Of a DNA stretch of 64,000 bases, positions 42,321-51,131 are shown piece by piece. Below the pieces are notes generated by a model. The model had not been told where the DNA came from. It did not search any database and worked only from the letters and a program-made list of their open reading frames with translations. Position 1 is the first letter of the stretch. Every line of letters begins with the position of its first letter. A program made the translations under genes and the position numbers. The stretch lies in the NCBI RefSeq assembly GCF_042429235.1, contig NZ_JBHMBA010000009.1; one strand, written 5' to 3'. The stretch is from Arthrobacter_B citreus (GTDB lineage: Bacteria; Actinomycetota; Actinomycetes; Actinomycetales; Micrococcaceae).

Positions 42321-42959
42321 CTAACCCAGCGTCTTCAGCCAGTTTTCCAGCAATGCCGCGCCGGCGTCACCGGACTTTTCCGGGTGGAACTGGGTGGCCG
42401 TCAGCGGCCCGTTCTCGACGGCGGCCACGAAGCGTCCGCCGTGGTCGGCCCAGGTGACCTGGGGCGCGCGCATGGCGGGCTGGGTGACGTCGAAGTCCCA
42501 CTTCTGCACGCCGTAGCTGTGCACAAAGTAGAACCGTTCATCCTCGATGCCGGCGAACAACGCGGTGTCCTCCGGCGGCTGGACCGTGTTCCACCCCATG
42601 TGCGGAACAACCTCCGCCTGAAGCCGCTCGACAACGCCGGGCCACTCCCCCATTCCCGGGGTGCGGACGCCGTGCTCGACGCCCTCTTCGAAGAGCACCT
42701 GAAGCCCCACGCAGATGCCCATCACGGGGCGTCCGCCCGCAACACGGCGGCCGATCAGGCGCAGGGCATCCACGTCCTTGAGTCCCTGCATTACGGCGGC
42801 GAATGCCCCGACCCCGGGCACCAGCAGGCCGTCGGCGTTCAGCACGTCGTCGGACTTGGAACTCAGGGTCACGTTGGCGCCCACGTGCTCCAGGGCGCGG
42901 ACGGCCGAGCGGATGTTGCCCGACCCGTAGTCCAGGACGGTGACGTTGCGTGAACTCAC
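42321..42959 (-). CDS. hisH: Imidazole glycerol phosphate synthase subunit HisH
   Basis: Glutaminase subunit that supplies ammonia to HisF. The nucleophile is Cys83 in MGICVGLQVLFEEG; the catalytic His-x-Glu is in ATQFHPEKSG near the C-terminus. LDYGSGNIRSA is the usual start. The GTG start overlaps the hisB stop (GTGA). 212 residues. The partner hisF is not in the window. Confidence 0.95.
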   Translation of the reverse strand: MSSRNVTVLDYGSGNIRSAVRALEHVGANVTLSSKSDDVLNADGLLVPGVGAFAAVMQGLKDVDALRLIGRRVAGGRPVMGICVGLQVLFEEGVEHGVRTPGMGEWPGVVERLQAEVVPHMGWNTVQPPEDTALFAGIEDERFYFVHSYGVQKWDFDVTQPAMRAPQVTWADHGGRFVAAVENGPLTATQFHPEKSGDAGAALLENWLKTLG

Positions 42960-43573
42960 AGCGCTCCCTTCGTGGAAGGGATGCCCTCAACCCGCGGATC
43001 CGGCTCGACGGCAGCGCGCAGCGCCCGGGCGAACGCCTTGAACTGTGCCTCGACGATGTGGTGCGGGTCGCGGCCGCCGAGGACCCGCATGTGCAGGCAG
43101 ATCTGGGCGTGGAGCGTGATGGCCTCGAACACGTGCCGGGTCAGGGAACCGGTGAAGTGCCCGCCGATCAGGTGGTACTCCTGGCCCGCGGGTTCACCGG
43201 AGTGCACCAGGTAGGGGCGGCCGGAGATGTCGACGACGGCGTTGGCCAGCGCCTCGTCCAGCGGAACCGTGGCTTCGCCGAAACGGCGGATGCCCGCCTT
43301 GTTGCCCAACGCGGTCTTGAGCGCTTCGCCGATGCTGATGGCGATGTCCTCCACTGTGTGGTGGACATCGATGTGGGTGTCCCCGGTGGCCTGGACGGTG
43401 AGGTCGATCAGGGAGTGCTTGGCCAGCGCCGTCAGCATGTGGTCGTAGAACGGCACCGAGGTGCTGATGTTGGACTGGCCGGTGCCGTCCAGGTCCAGTT
43501 CCACAACCACTGACGATTCGCTGGTAGCCCGTTCCAGACGTGCAGTGCGGCCGGTGGTGGTCTCCACGGTCAT
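42956..43573 (-). CDS. hisB: Imidazoleglycerol-phosphate dehydratase
   Basis: Monofunctional IGPD of 205 residues; it dehydrates imidazole glycerol phosphate using manganese. Metal-binding motifs DHMLTALAKHS and DVHHTVEDI are present, as is HHIVEAQFKAFARAL. An AAAGGAA site precedes the ATG by 6 bases. It overlaps hisH by four bases and lies 57 bases after hisC. Confidence 0.96.
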   Translation of the reverse strand: MTVETTTGRTARLERATSESSVVVELDLDGTGQSNISTSVPFYDHMLTALAKHSLIDLTVQATGDTHIDVHHTVEDIAISIGEALKTALGNKAGIRRFGEATVPLDEALANAVVDISGRPYLVHSGEPAGQEYHLIGGHFTGSLTRHVFEAITLHAQICLHMRVLGGRDPHHIVEAQFKAFARALRAAVEPDPRVEGIPSTKGAL

Positions 43574-43630
43574 GGTGTTCCTTTGAAAGAAGGGGTCTCT
43601 GCTAACAGTTTAGTGGCTGCCGGCGGGGCG

Positions 43631-44740
43631 TTAGCGGACGCCTGCGGCCAACAGCTCGCGCAGCCGGGTCAGGAACGCGCTGGTTTCGGGCTCCGTGCCG
43701 GCCGTAACCCTCAGGTGGCCGCTGATGCCGACGTCGCGCACGAGCACTCCGGCTTCCAGCAGGCCCTCCCACACGGCGCGGGGATTCTCGAGGCCGCCGA
43801 AGAAGACAAAGTTGGCGTCCGACGGCGCCGGGGTCAGGCCCAGCGTGAGCAGCTCCGCGACGATGCGGTCCCGCTGGACCTTGATGGCTTCGACATTGGC
43901 GAGCAGCGCATCCGCGTGCTCGAGGGCAGCGTTGGCGGTGGCCTGCGTAATGGCGGACAGGTGGTAGGGCAGCCGCACCAGCCGCAGTGCGTCCGTCACT
44001 TCGGGGGCTGCGGCCAGGTAGCCCACGCGGGCCCCGGCAAGCGCGAAGGCCTTGCTCATGGTGCGGGACACGATCAGGCGTTCCCGCCCGGGCAGCAGCT
44101 GCAGTGCGCTGGGGGTTCCGGCATGGAAGAACTCGGCATAGGCCTCATCCACGATGACGATGGCCTGCGATGCGGCGCCGGCCTCATAGACCGCTTCCAC
44201 CACGTCCAGCCCGAGGGCTGTGCCGGTGGGGTTGTTGGGCGTGCAGAGGAAGATGATGTTGGGCGCCTGCTGCCGGACCTGTTCGGCTGCGGCTTCGGCC
44301 GTGAGAGTGAAGTCGTCGCTGCGCACCCCGGTCACATAGCGGGTGCCGGTGCCGCTGGCCAGCAGCGGGTACATGGAGTACGTGGGCGGGAAACTCATGG
44401 CTGTCCGGCCCGGGCCGCCGAAGGCCTGAAGGATTTGCTGGAGGACTTCGTTGGAGCCGTTCCCTGCCCAGATGTTGTCCGTACCCAGTCCGTGGCCGAG
44501 GTAAGCGGCCAGCCGCTCCCGGAGTTCGGTGAATTCCCGGTCGGGGTAACGGTTCAGCCCGGTTACTGCCCGTTCCACGGAGGCAACAATTGCCTTCCGC
44601 ACCTCATCGGGCAGTCCATGGGTGTTCTCGTTGACGTTGAGCAGGATGGGCACGTCGAGCTGCGGGGCGCCGTAGGGCGTCAGGCCGCGGAGATCATCGC
44701 GCAGGGGAAGTCGGTTCAGTCTTTCCAGCTGTTCAGTCAC
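43631..44740 (-). CDS. hisC: Histidinol-phosphate aminotransferase
   Basis: PLP-dependent class II aminotransferase of 369 residues, converting imidazole acetol phosphate to histidinol phosphate. NVNENTHGLP near the N-terminus, FLCTPNNPTGT and VDEAYAEF in the middle and the PLP lysine in SRTMSKAFALAGARVGYL are all present. It begins with GTG; TAAGCT (44747-44752, minus strand) ends 6 bases before it and no ribosome site is visible, so a leaderless start is likely. In related genomes hisD usually precedes hisC; here it does not. Confidence 0.95.
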   Translation of the reverse strand: MTEQLERLNRLPLRDDLRGLTPYGAPQLDVPILLNVNENTHGLPDEVRKAIVASVERAVTGLNRYPDREFTELRERLAAYLGHGLGTDNIWAGNGSNEVLQQILQAFGGPGRTAMSFPPTYSMYPLLASGTGTRYVTGVRSDDFTLTAEAAAEQVRQQAPNIIFLCTPNNPTGTALGLDVVEAVYEAGAASQAIVIVDEAYAEFFHAGTPSALQLLPGRERLIVSRTMSKAFALAGARVGYLAAAPEVTDALRLVRLPYHLSAITQATANAALEHADALLANVEAIKVQRDRIVAELLTLGLTPAPSDANFVFFGGLENPRAVWEGLLEAGVLVRDVGISGHLRVTAGTEPETSAFLTRLRELLAAGVR

Positions 44741-44907
44741 CAGTACAGCTTAAGACCCGATGGCGGGGCGGGAAGAATCCTCGTGCCGCAGTGGCGGGTT
44801 GTTACGTCCCGAGTTGTGCGTGGGGCTCAGGGCCAACTGAGCAACCGCTCTGGGGACCGCTCAGCAACCGCTCCGTGGCGTGCCCGCCCAGTGCGGAGCC
44901 GGCTGGC

Positions 44908-44949
44908 GCCGGGCCGCTGGTGCCGGGCCGCTGGTGCCGGGCCGCTGGT
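44908..44949. repeat. Three perfect tandem 14-base repeats
   Basis: The unit GCCGGGCCGCTGGT occurs three times without change, just past the 3' end of the LysM gene. A second short repeat, AGCAACCGCTC, occurs twice nearby (about 44837-44880). The gap between LysM and hisC is otherwise featureless. Confidence 0.85.
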
Positions 44950-44969
44950 GCAGGATTGGAGGGATTGGG

Positions 44970-45380
44970 TCAGGACTGAATCGGGATGAAGAGCTGCACG
45001 CCGGCCGGAACGCGCTCATCCGCCAGATTGTTCAGCTCGATGATGTCCGCCACGACATCCCGCGGGTCGCGCTCCGGGGCGAATTCCTCGGCCAGACCCC
45101 AGAGGGATTCACCGGGGCTCACGCTCACCTGGAGGGTACGGGTGACTTCCGGACCACCGCTCGAGGCCACGGCCGGTGCGGTAAAGAAACCCAGGACGGT
45201 AAGGGCGGCGGCAGCAGTGAGCATCAGCGGAACTCCGATAAACACGAGCCGGCCACGGCGGGTGAGATGCAGGCGGGCGGCAGGTGCCGAAGTGTCGACC
45301 GGGGCAGGTGCCGGAGCGATGGCCGGCGCGATGGCCGGCGCGAGCGGTGAAACGGGGCGGGGCAGAGTGTGGGCTGGCAT
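44970..45380 (-). CDS. LysM protein, probable SOS-linked division suppressor (DivS/YneA/Rv2719c type)
   Basis: A 136-residue protein with an Ala/Pro-rich cytoplasmic N-terminus, one membrane helix (LVFIGVPLMLTAAAALTVLGFF, about residues 52-73) and a C-terminal LysM domain that binds peptidoglycan (VSPGESLWGLAEEF to GVQLFIP). Divergent orientation from lexA is the same context as B. subtilis yneA, C. glutamicum divS and mycobacterial Rv2719c, all induced by DNA damage to delay division. I choose the ATG at 45380 for its AAAGG site; upstream starts add a non-conserved leader across the operator region. Function is inferred from context. Confidence 0.75.
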   Translation of the reverse strand: MPAHTLPRPVSPLAPAIAPAIAPAPAPVDTSAPAARLHLTRRGRLVFIGVPLMLTAAAALTVLGFFTAPAVASSGGPEVTRTLQVSVSPGESLWGLAEEFAPERDPRDVVADIIELNNLADERVPAGVQLFIPIQS

Positions 45381-45464
45381 GGAAATACCTTTCCGGTTCG
45401 ATGGCAGCAGCGGTGAGTCCGAAGCTGTATTCGAAGGAGTACAAACAGTGCGGTGATGAACTTT

Positions 45465-45480
45465 CGAAACTGTGTTCGAA
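45465..45480 (-). promoter_or_regulatory. LexA-box-like site near the LysM gene
   Basis: Read on the minus strand, TTCGAACACAGTTTCG keeps the GAAC half and spacing of the SOS consensus but deviates at two positions in the second half. It lies just downstream of the presumed LysM promoter, about 85 bases before its start codon. Confidence 0.5.
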
Positions 45481-45530
45481 CTTTCTGTTGTCATTTCTAG
45501 CACCTATCTACTAACAAAGTCGAGACTCGC

Positions 45531-45546
45531 TCGAACAAATGTTTGA
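45531..45546 (+). promoter_or_regulatory. LexA box of lexA
   Basis: TCGAACAAATGTTTGA fits the actinobacterial SOS consensus (GAAC-RNRY-GTTC) with one deviation and is flanked by symmetric T/A. Its position upstream of lexA supports autoregulation. Confidence 0.65.
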
Positions 45547-45767
45547 AAAGCCTGCTCCGCTCGCCTAGCGTTGAGTCCAAGAGGGAGAGGTTTCCGGGTT
45601 ACCCCGGGCCACCCGGGAGCATTGGCTCCTGGAGCGGTTCGTATGGGACCACTGAATCAACTGCCTCTGACATTTCCGCTGGCACGGCTTCCGCAGCTGT
45701 TCCGGCACTCGACATCCGCCCGAACAGCTCCGGCTCCGCCGGACCAGCTGACCCGAAGGGAACCCAC

Positions 45768-46601
45768 GTGGCCCGCAGGACTGCTTCCGAAGACAGCACC
45801 AATCAGCCAGCTGCATCCGGCACCCGTGCGCGCGCGAAAGGCCTTACTCCGCGGCAGAAGACTGTCCTGGAGATGATCCAGCGGTCCGTGAGCACCAACG
45901 GCTACCCGCCCACCATGCGGGAAATCGGGGACACCGTGGGATTGGCAAGTTTGTCCAGCGTGACCCATCAGCTCATGCAGCTGGAGAAGCTCGGCTATAT
46001 CCGCCGGGATCCCAAGCGGCCCCGCGCCATGGAAATCCTGATCCCCCTGATGCTGCGCGACGGGCAGGCATCCGGGGCGGATACGTCCACCGGTCCGGCA
46101 GAGGCGAGCGGGCAGGTACCGCAGTCACCGGCCGGCACGCCCCAGGGCAGCGCGGCGGGCGGCTCCGCTGCCGGCCAGGACTCCCCTGCGCCGCTGGCCA
46201 CGGTCACCGAGCTCTCCACCTCCGTGGACACCGCGATGGTGCCCCTCGTGGGCCGGATCGCCGCGGGCGGACCGATTCTCGCCGAGCAGGTGGTTGAGGA
46301 CATCATGCCGCTGCCGCGCCAGTTGGTGGGGCACGGCGACCTGTTCATGCTCCGCGTCTCGGGAGACTCCATGGTGGACGCCGCGATTTGCGACGGTGAC
46401 TGGGTGGTGGTCCGCCGGCAGCCCACGGCCGAGAACGGTGACATAGTCGCCGCCCTGCTGGATGATGAAGCGACCGTCAAGACCTTCCGCCAGCGCAACG
46501 GCCACACCTGGCTGCTGCCGCAGAACACCCGCTACGAACCCATCGTGGGCGACCACGCCGTCATTATGGGCAAGGTTGTTTCAGTTATGCGCTCGCTTTA
46601 G
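45768..46601 (+). CDS. lexA: SOS repressor LexA
   Basis: The N-terminal winged helix (LTPRQKTVLEMIQRS to GYIRRDPKRPRAMEI, residues 26-90) binds SOS boxes; the C-terminal peptidase domain contains the cleavage bond Ala166-Gly167 in GRIAAGGP, catalytic Ser201 in SGDSM and Lys238 in ATVKTF. RecA-stimulated self-cleavage should release the regulon. A ~55-residue Gly/Ser/Ala/Pro linker (98-155) is much longer than in most LexA proteins, giving 277 residues in all. The GTG start at 45768 has AAGGGA 6 bases upstream; the longer open frame is non-conserved. Confidence 0.95.
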   Translation: MARRTASEDSTNQPAASGTRARAKGLTPRQKTVLEMIQRSVSTNGYPPTMREIGDTVGLASLSSVTHQLMQLEKLGYIRRDPKRPRAMEILIPLMLRDGQASGADTSTGPAEASGQVPQSPAGTPQGSAAGGSAAGQDSPAPLATVTELSTSVDTAMVPLVGRIAAGGPILAEQVVEDIMPLPRQLVGHGDLFMLRVSGDSMVDAAICDGDWVVVRRQPTAENGDIVAALLDDEATVKTFRQRNGHTWLLPQNTRYEPIVGDHAVIMGKVVSVMRSL

Positions 46602-46634
46602 CGGTTGCGCGCAGACCACAGCACGTTTGGCCAA

Positions 46635-46680
46635 GATACGCGAAAGGGCGGCCGTTTTTCCGGCCGCCCTTTCGCGTATC
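46635..46680. terminator. Perfect 20-bp hairpin between lexA and the helicase gene
   Basis: Arms 46635-46654 and 46661-46680 are exact reverse complements with a TTTTTC loop. Located between convergent genes, it probably ends both transcripts, though neither side has a clear T-run after the stem. Confidence 0.75.
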
Positions 46681-46687
46681 CAATGCC

Positions 46688-48733
46688 CTACTTCCGCGGG
46701 ACTTTCTCCTCCGCGGCAGACTGCTCCGCCAGGCGGCCCAGGACCGACAGGACCACGGACCGGTCCGTCGTGGACCAGAAGGGCGGCAGCGCTGCCCGCA
46801 GGAAGCTGCCATAGCGGGCTGTTGCCATCCGGGAATCCAGTACCGCCACCACGCCGCGGTCACCGGCAGCCCGGATCAGCCGGCCCGCCCCCTGGGCCAG
46901 CCGGACTGCGGCATGGGTTGCGCTGACCGACATGAAACCGTTGCCCCCGGCCTTGGCCACCGCGCGGGTCCGGGCGGTCATCAGTGGATCATCCGGCCGC
47001 GGGAACGGAATCCGGTCGATCAGCACCAGCCGGCACGCGGTGCCGGGCACGTCAACGCCCTGCCAAAGGGACATGGTGCCGAACAGGCAGGTATCCGGTT
47101 CCTCGGAAAACTGCTGAACGAGCGAGGACATCGAGGACTCGCCCTGGCAAAGGATCGGGAAATCCACCCGGGTCCGCATGGCGTCCGCCGCGTCTTCCGC
47201 TGCCCGCCGCGAGGAGAACAATCCGAGCGCTCCGCCGTTCGAGGCCTTCAGGAGCGCTTCGATTTCGTCCAGCTGCGCCGGGGAGGTGCCCCGTTCCGGT
47301 TTGGGCAGGTCCTTGGCCACATACAGCACACCCTGCCGCGGATAGTCGAAGGGGCTGCCGACGTCGGTGCCCGTCCAGGACGGTGCGCCGGGTCCCAGGA
47401 GGCCCAGTGCGCCGGCCACCGGGCCGAATTCGGCGCCGATGGCGAGGGTCGCCGACGTCAGCACCACGGTGTGGCCGTCAAACAGTCCCTCGCGCAGCCT
47501 GCCGGCCACGGACAGCGGTGCGACGCTGAGGGTGGCGGGTGCGGTCTCGTCCGGCGGCGAGTAACCGCCCGACGGCGAGAAGGAGCTGGGCCGTGAAGCC
47601 CAGATCACCTCGCCGGCCGACGGGGCGGACACCAGCCGCTCGCAGATTTCCAGCACGGCCAGGAGCCGCGAGCGTGCGGTTTGGCGCCCGCCGTCGGCGG
47701 TTTCTCCGGGCTCGGGCTTGGAATCGGACAGGGCAACCCGGCAGGCTTCGCGGACGCGGCCCACTGCCTGTTCCTGTTCTTCGTTCAGTCCGCTGGCCAG
47801 CAGCCCGGACGGAATGCCTTCCAGGGACTTGTCGAAGGCCCTCCCGGCCTGTGCCAGTTCCTCGACGCTGGCCGAGGTGTGCTTTCGTGCCGCAGTAACG
47901 GCGGCGGAAATGACGGTTCCGGAGAGCTGGCCGGTGACGGCACCGGTGACGCGGTCCTGCAGCTCGTGGGCCTCGTCGATGACCACCACGTCATAGTCCG
48001 GCAGCACGGCCAGTCCCTCGAACGCGGCGATGGCCAGCATCGCATGGTTGGTAATAACGACGTCGGCCACGGCAGCCCGGGCACGGGCGCGTTCGCTGAA
48101 GCACTCCGCTGCCACCGGGCATTTCTGCGCCCCCAGGCATTCCATGGAGGTCACTGAAACCTGGCGCCACGCTTTGTCGCTCACCCCGGGGACAAGATCG
48201 TCACGGTCACCGCTGTCGGTCTCGTCGGCCCATTCGCGCAGCCGCACCACTTCGCGTCCCATGGCTGAGGTGGGGGCGGGAGCGGGGTGGCCGACGGCGC
48301 GGTCCTCGCCGAGGGTAAACAGGGCGTCGGCGGGGTCCTCCTCTTCCGGGAATCCCCCGCCCGTCTTGTGCAGGCAGACGTAGTTGCTGCGGCCCTTGAG
48401 TAACGCAACGTCCACCTCGCGTGGCAGCTTGGGCTTCAGCGTCTTGAGCAGGCGCGGCAGGTCCCGGCCCACGATCTGGGACTGCAGCGCCAGTGTGGCG
48501 GTGGAGACCAGCGTCGGCTTGGTGCTGTCCAGGGCATGGTGGATCAGCGGCACCAGGTAGGCCAGCGACTTGCCGGTACCGGTGCCCGCCTGCACCAGCA
48601 GGTGCTGGCCTTCATCGATGGCGTGCGTAACTTGGCGGGCCATTTCATGCTGGCCCGGGCGGTTTTGGCCGCCCATGCCGGCAACGGCGGTGTCCAGCAG
48701 ATCCAGGACTTCGCCGGTGGTGTCTTTACTCAT
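46688..48733 (-). CDS. DinG/XPD-family ATP-dependent DNA helicase
   Basis: A 681-residue superfamily 2 helicase. Walker A AGTGTGKS is at 49-56 and the DEAH box at 253-256. Four cysteines (120, 199, 205, 211) between them are placed as in the 4Fe-4S cluster of XPD/DinG. The C-terminal half has SATLAIG, TMSLWQGVDVPG and VRLAQGAGRLIR. It probably resolves R-loops or damaged DNA structures. The ATG at 48733 overlaps the last 8 bases of hflX, so the genes are coupled. Confidence 0.88.
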   Translation of the reverse strand: MSKDTTGEVLDLLDTAVAGMGGQNRPGQHEMARQVTHAIDEGQHLLVQAGTGTGKSLAYLVPLIHHALDSTKPTLVSTATLALQSQIVGRDLPRLLKTLKPKLPREVDVALLKGRSNYVCLHKTGGGFPEEEDPADALFTLGEDRAVGHPAPAPTSAMGREVVRLREWADETDSGDRDDLVPGVSDKAWRQVSVTSMECLGAQKCPVAAECFSERARARAAVADVVITNHAMLAIAAFEGLAVLPDYDVVVIDEAHELQDRVTGAVTGQLSGTVISAAVTAARKHTSASVEELAQAGRAFDKSLEGIPSGLLASGLNEEQEQAVGRVREACRVALSDSKPEPGETADGGRQTARSRLLAVLEICERLVSAPSAGEVIWASRPSSFSPSGGYSPPDETAPATLSVAPLSVAGRLREGLFDGHTVVLTSATLAIGAEFGPVAGALGLLGPGAPSWTGTDVGSPFDYPRQGVLYVAKDLPKPERGTSPAQLDEIEALLKASNGGALGLFSSRRAAEDAADAMRTRVDFPILCQGESSMSSLVQQFSEEPDTCLFGTMSLWQGVDVPGTACRLVLIDRIPFPRPDDPLMTARTRAVAKAGGNGFMSVSATHAAVRLAQGAGRLIRAAGDRGVVAVLDSRMATARYGSFLRAALPPFWSTTDRSVVLSVLGRLAEQSAAEEKVPRK

Positions 48734-50294
48734 GGGTGACGAAGGGCTCCAGTTCAGCTGCCAGGCCCTCGCGGACCATGACGTGCAGGCGGGTTCCCGC
48801 CTCGGCGTGTTCCACGGAGAGGATTTCCGTGTCCGAGCTGTGCAGCCTGGAGACAACGTCGCCGCGGTCGTAGGGCACCAGCAGCTGCAGGTCCACTCCG
48901 GGGCGGGGAATGCCTTCGGAGATGGCCTGGAGCAGCTCGTCGATGCCCTGGCCGGTCCGGGCGGACACCACAACGTGGCGCCGTTCCTTCTGGCGCAGCC
49001 GCTCCAGCACAAACGGATCAGCGGCGTCGGCCTTGTTCAGGACGATGATCTCCGGGATGTTGCGGGCGTCCACATCCGTCAGGACCGTGCGCACGGCGGC
49101 GATCTGGCCCTCGGGATCCGGGTGGGATGCATCCACCACGTGCAGGATCAGGTCCGCGTCAGCTACTTCCTCGAGCGTGGACCGGAAAGCCTCCACCAGC
49201 TGGGTGGGAAGCGACCGGACAAACCCGACGGTGTCCGCCAGCGTGTAACCGATGCCGTCTTCGGTCTGGGCCTTGCGGATGGTGGGGTCCAGGGTGGCGA
49301 ACAATGCGTTCTCCACCAGGACACCGGCATCCGTGAGCCGGTTCAGCAGCGAGGACTTGCCGGCGTTGGTGTAGCCGGCGATGGCCACCGAGGGAACCTC
49401 GTTGCGCTGCCGGTTGGCGCGCTTCGTTTCCCGGGCGGGTTTCATACCCGCAATTTCCCGGCGCAGCTTGGCCATGCGCGTGCGGATCTTCCGGCGGTCC
49501 AGTTCAATCTTGGTTTCACCGGGACCGCGCGAGCCCATGCCTGCGCTGGCGCTGCCCACCTGGCCACCGGCCTGGCGGGACATGGATTCGCCCCAGCCGC
49601 GCAGGCGTGGAAGCAGGTACTCGAGCTGTGCCAGCTCCACTTGGGCCTTGCCCTCGCGGGACTTGGCGTGCTGGGCAAAAATGTCCAGGATCAGCGCGGT
49701 CCGGTCGATGACCTTGACCTTGACGATGTCTTCCAGGCCGCGGCGCTGCGAGGGAGCCAGTTCACTGTCAACGATGACCGTGTCAGCGCCGGTGGCCATC
49801 ACGATGTCCTTGAGTTCCTGGGCCTTGCCCGATCCGAGGAAGGTTCCCGGGTCCGGCTTCAAACGCCGCTGGATGATGCCGTCAAGCACCTCCGAGCCGG
49901 CGGTTTCGGCGAGGGCAGCAAGCTCCTGCAGTGAGTTCTCGGCGTCGGCCGCCGTTCCTTCGCTCCACAGGCCTGCCAGCACCACGCGTTCCAGGCGCAG
50001 CTGCCGGTACTCGACCTCCGTAACGTCTTCCAGTTCGGTGGACAGGCCGGCCACGCGCCGAAGCGCGTGCCGCTCGGCCAGGTCTTCCTGGTCGCCGTCG
50101 TGCGATGAGTGCCCGACGTCGTCCGACAGGGCCTGCGCCCTGCCGCGCGGGGCGTTGCCGCCGGGAGCTTTGGCCTCCGCGGCGCTCTCCTTGGCGAGGA
50201 TCCTGTCAATGACCCCCTGGATGTCCTCCTGGCTCAGCTCCGTGTTGGGCTGGGCGGAACCGGACGTGCCAGGACGGGAATTGTTGATCGTCAT
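48726..50294 (-). CDS. hflX: Ribosome-associated GTPase HflX
   Basis: A 522-residue GTPase that splits or rescues stalled ribosomes. The N-terminal domain with LFLGSGKAQEL-like segment (FLGSGKAQELKDIV) and the glycine-rich GPGETKIELDRRKIR precede the G domain: G1 GYTNAGKSS, G3 DTVGFVRSLP, G4 NKAD. The start at 50294 has AAGGAG 4 bases upstream. An acidic N-terminal extension of ~90 residues is normal for actinobacteria. It is divergent from the methyltransferase gene. Confidence 0.95.
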   Translation of the reverse strand: MTINNSRPGTSGSAQPNTELSQEDIQGVIDRILAKESAAEAKAPGGNAPRGRAQALSDDVGHSSHDGDQEDLAERHALRRVAGLSTELEDVTEVEYRQLRLERVVLAGLWSEGTAADAENSLQELAALAETAGSEVLDGIIQRRLKPDPGTFLGSGKAQELKDIVMATGADTVIVDSELAPSQRRGLEDIVKVKVIDRTALILDIFAQHAKSREGKAQVELAQLEYLLPRLRGWGESMSRQAGGQVGSASAGMGSRGPGETKIELDRRKIRTRMAKLRREIAGMKPARETKRANRQRNEVPSVAIAGYTNAGKSSLLNRLTDAGVLVENALFATLDPTIRKAQTEDGIGYTLADTVGFVRSLPTQLVEAFRSTLEEVADADLILHVVDASHPDPEGQIAAVRTVLTDVDARNIPEIIVLNKADAADPFVLERLRQKERRHVVVSARTGQGIDELLQAISEGIPRPGVDLQLLVPYDRGDVVSRLHSSDTEILSVEHAEAGTRLHVMVREGLAAELEPFVTHE

Positions 50295-50414
50295 AATCTC
50301 CTTATAAGCCGTGTTCTCCATGGTAAGTCAGTGCACGGACATTTGGGGGCGCGATCTTCCCGCCGTTCCATCCGGTTTCTGCCGCCTGCCACAGACCCAC
50401 TATTCTGGTTTGTT

Positions 50415-51035
50415 ATGGGTTCAGACCATTACTTCAGTTCACAGCCCTCGGGCCCCGAGGTCCGCCGGCCGCTTCGCGTCACTCTTGACGGCCAGGAGCG
50501 CACACTCGTCACCTCCGGCGGGATTTTCAGCCCCGACGCGATCGACAAGGGAACCGTGATCCTGCTGGACGAGGTTCCCGCGCCCTCCCCCACCGGCAAC
50601 TTGCTGGACATCGGCTGCGGCTGGGGTCCGGTCGCGCTGACCATGGCGCTCAAGTCCCCGGACGCCCGGGTGTACGCGGTGGACGTCAATGAGCGCTGTG
50701 TGAGCCTAACCCGGGACAACGCCGCTGCCCTGGGCCTGGATAACGTGACGGCGTCCCGCCCCGAAGAGGTGGATCCGGACCTCCGTTTTGACACCATCTG
50801 GTCCAACCCGCCCATCCGCATTGGCAAGGACGAACTGCATGCCCTGCTGCTGCTGTGGCTGCCGCGGCTGGCTCCCGAAGGCACCGCCTGGCTGGTTGTC
50901 CAAAAGAATCTCGGGGCCGACTCGCTGCAGAAGTGGATGTCCGATCAGCTCGGTGACGGCTTCTCCGTCTCCCGCCACAGCACGGCCAAGTCCTTCCGGA
51001 TCCTCAAAATCGAGCGCACATTCGGCGACGGTTAA
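50415..51035 (+). CDS. RsmC-like class I methyltransferase
   Basis: A 206-residue small methyltransferase with motif I LLDIGCGWGPVALTMA and the catalytic SNPPIRIGK (NPPF/I type), which marks N-methyltransferases acting on guanine in rRNA such as RsmC. It corresponds to the C-terminal domain of RsmC without the N-terminal guide domain. TATTCT (50401-50406) lies 8 bases before the ATG and no ribosome site is seen, so expression may be leaderless. A terminator follows. Confidence 0.82.
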   Translation: MGSDHYFSSQPSGPEVRRPLRVTLDGQERTLVTSGGIFSPDAIDKGTVILLDEVPAPSPTGNLLDIGCGWGPVALTMALKSPDARVYAVDVNERCVSLTRDNAAALGLDNVTASRPEEVDPDLRFDTIWSNPPIRIGKDELHALLLLWLPRLAPEGTAWLVVQKNLGADSLQKWMSDQLGDGFSVSRHSTAKSFRILKIERTFGDG

Positions 51036-51074
51036 CCGCCGGAACTTTCAGCAACTTCTTTCCATGCTTGATCC

Positions 51075-51118
51075 AACCGCCTTCCCGGGCTGATTATTCC
51101 TCCGGGAAGGCGGTTTTT
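51075..51118 (+). terminator. Rho-independent terminator
   Basis: A 14-bp perfect stem (51075-51088 with 51102-51115), 13-base loop and continuing T-run. It ends the methyltransferase transcript and faces the dapF stop. Confidence 0.9.
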
Positions 51119-51131
51119 CGTGCCCTGAAGC

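Larger units (their letters stand above)
45381..45767. other. lexA-LysM divergent control region
   Basis: Nearly 390 bases without a believable gene. It holds two LexA-box-like dyads (45465-45480 and 45531-45546) and AT-rich promoter sequence between them. On the minus strand TCGACT and TAGAAA are 18 bases apart around 45495-45525. The rightmost 200 bases would form a long lexA leader with no structure that I can define. Confidence 0.6.
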
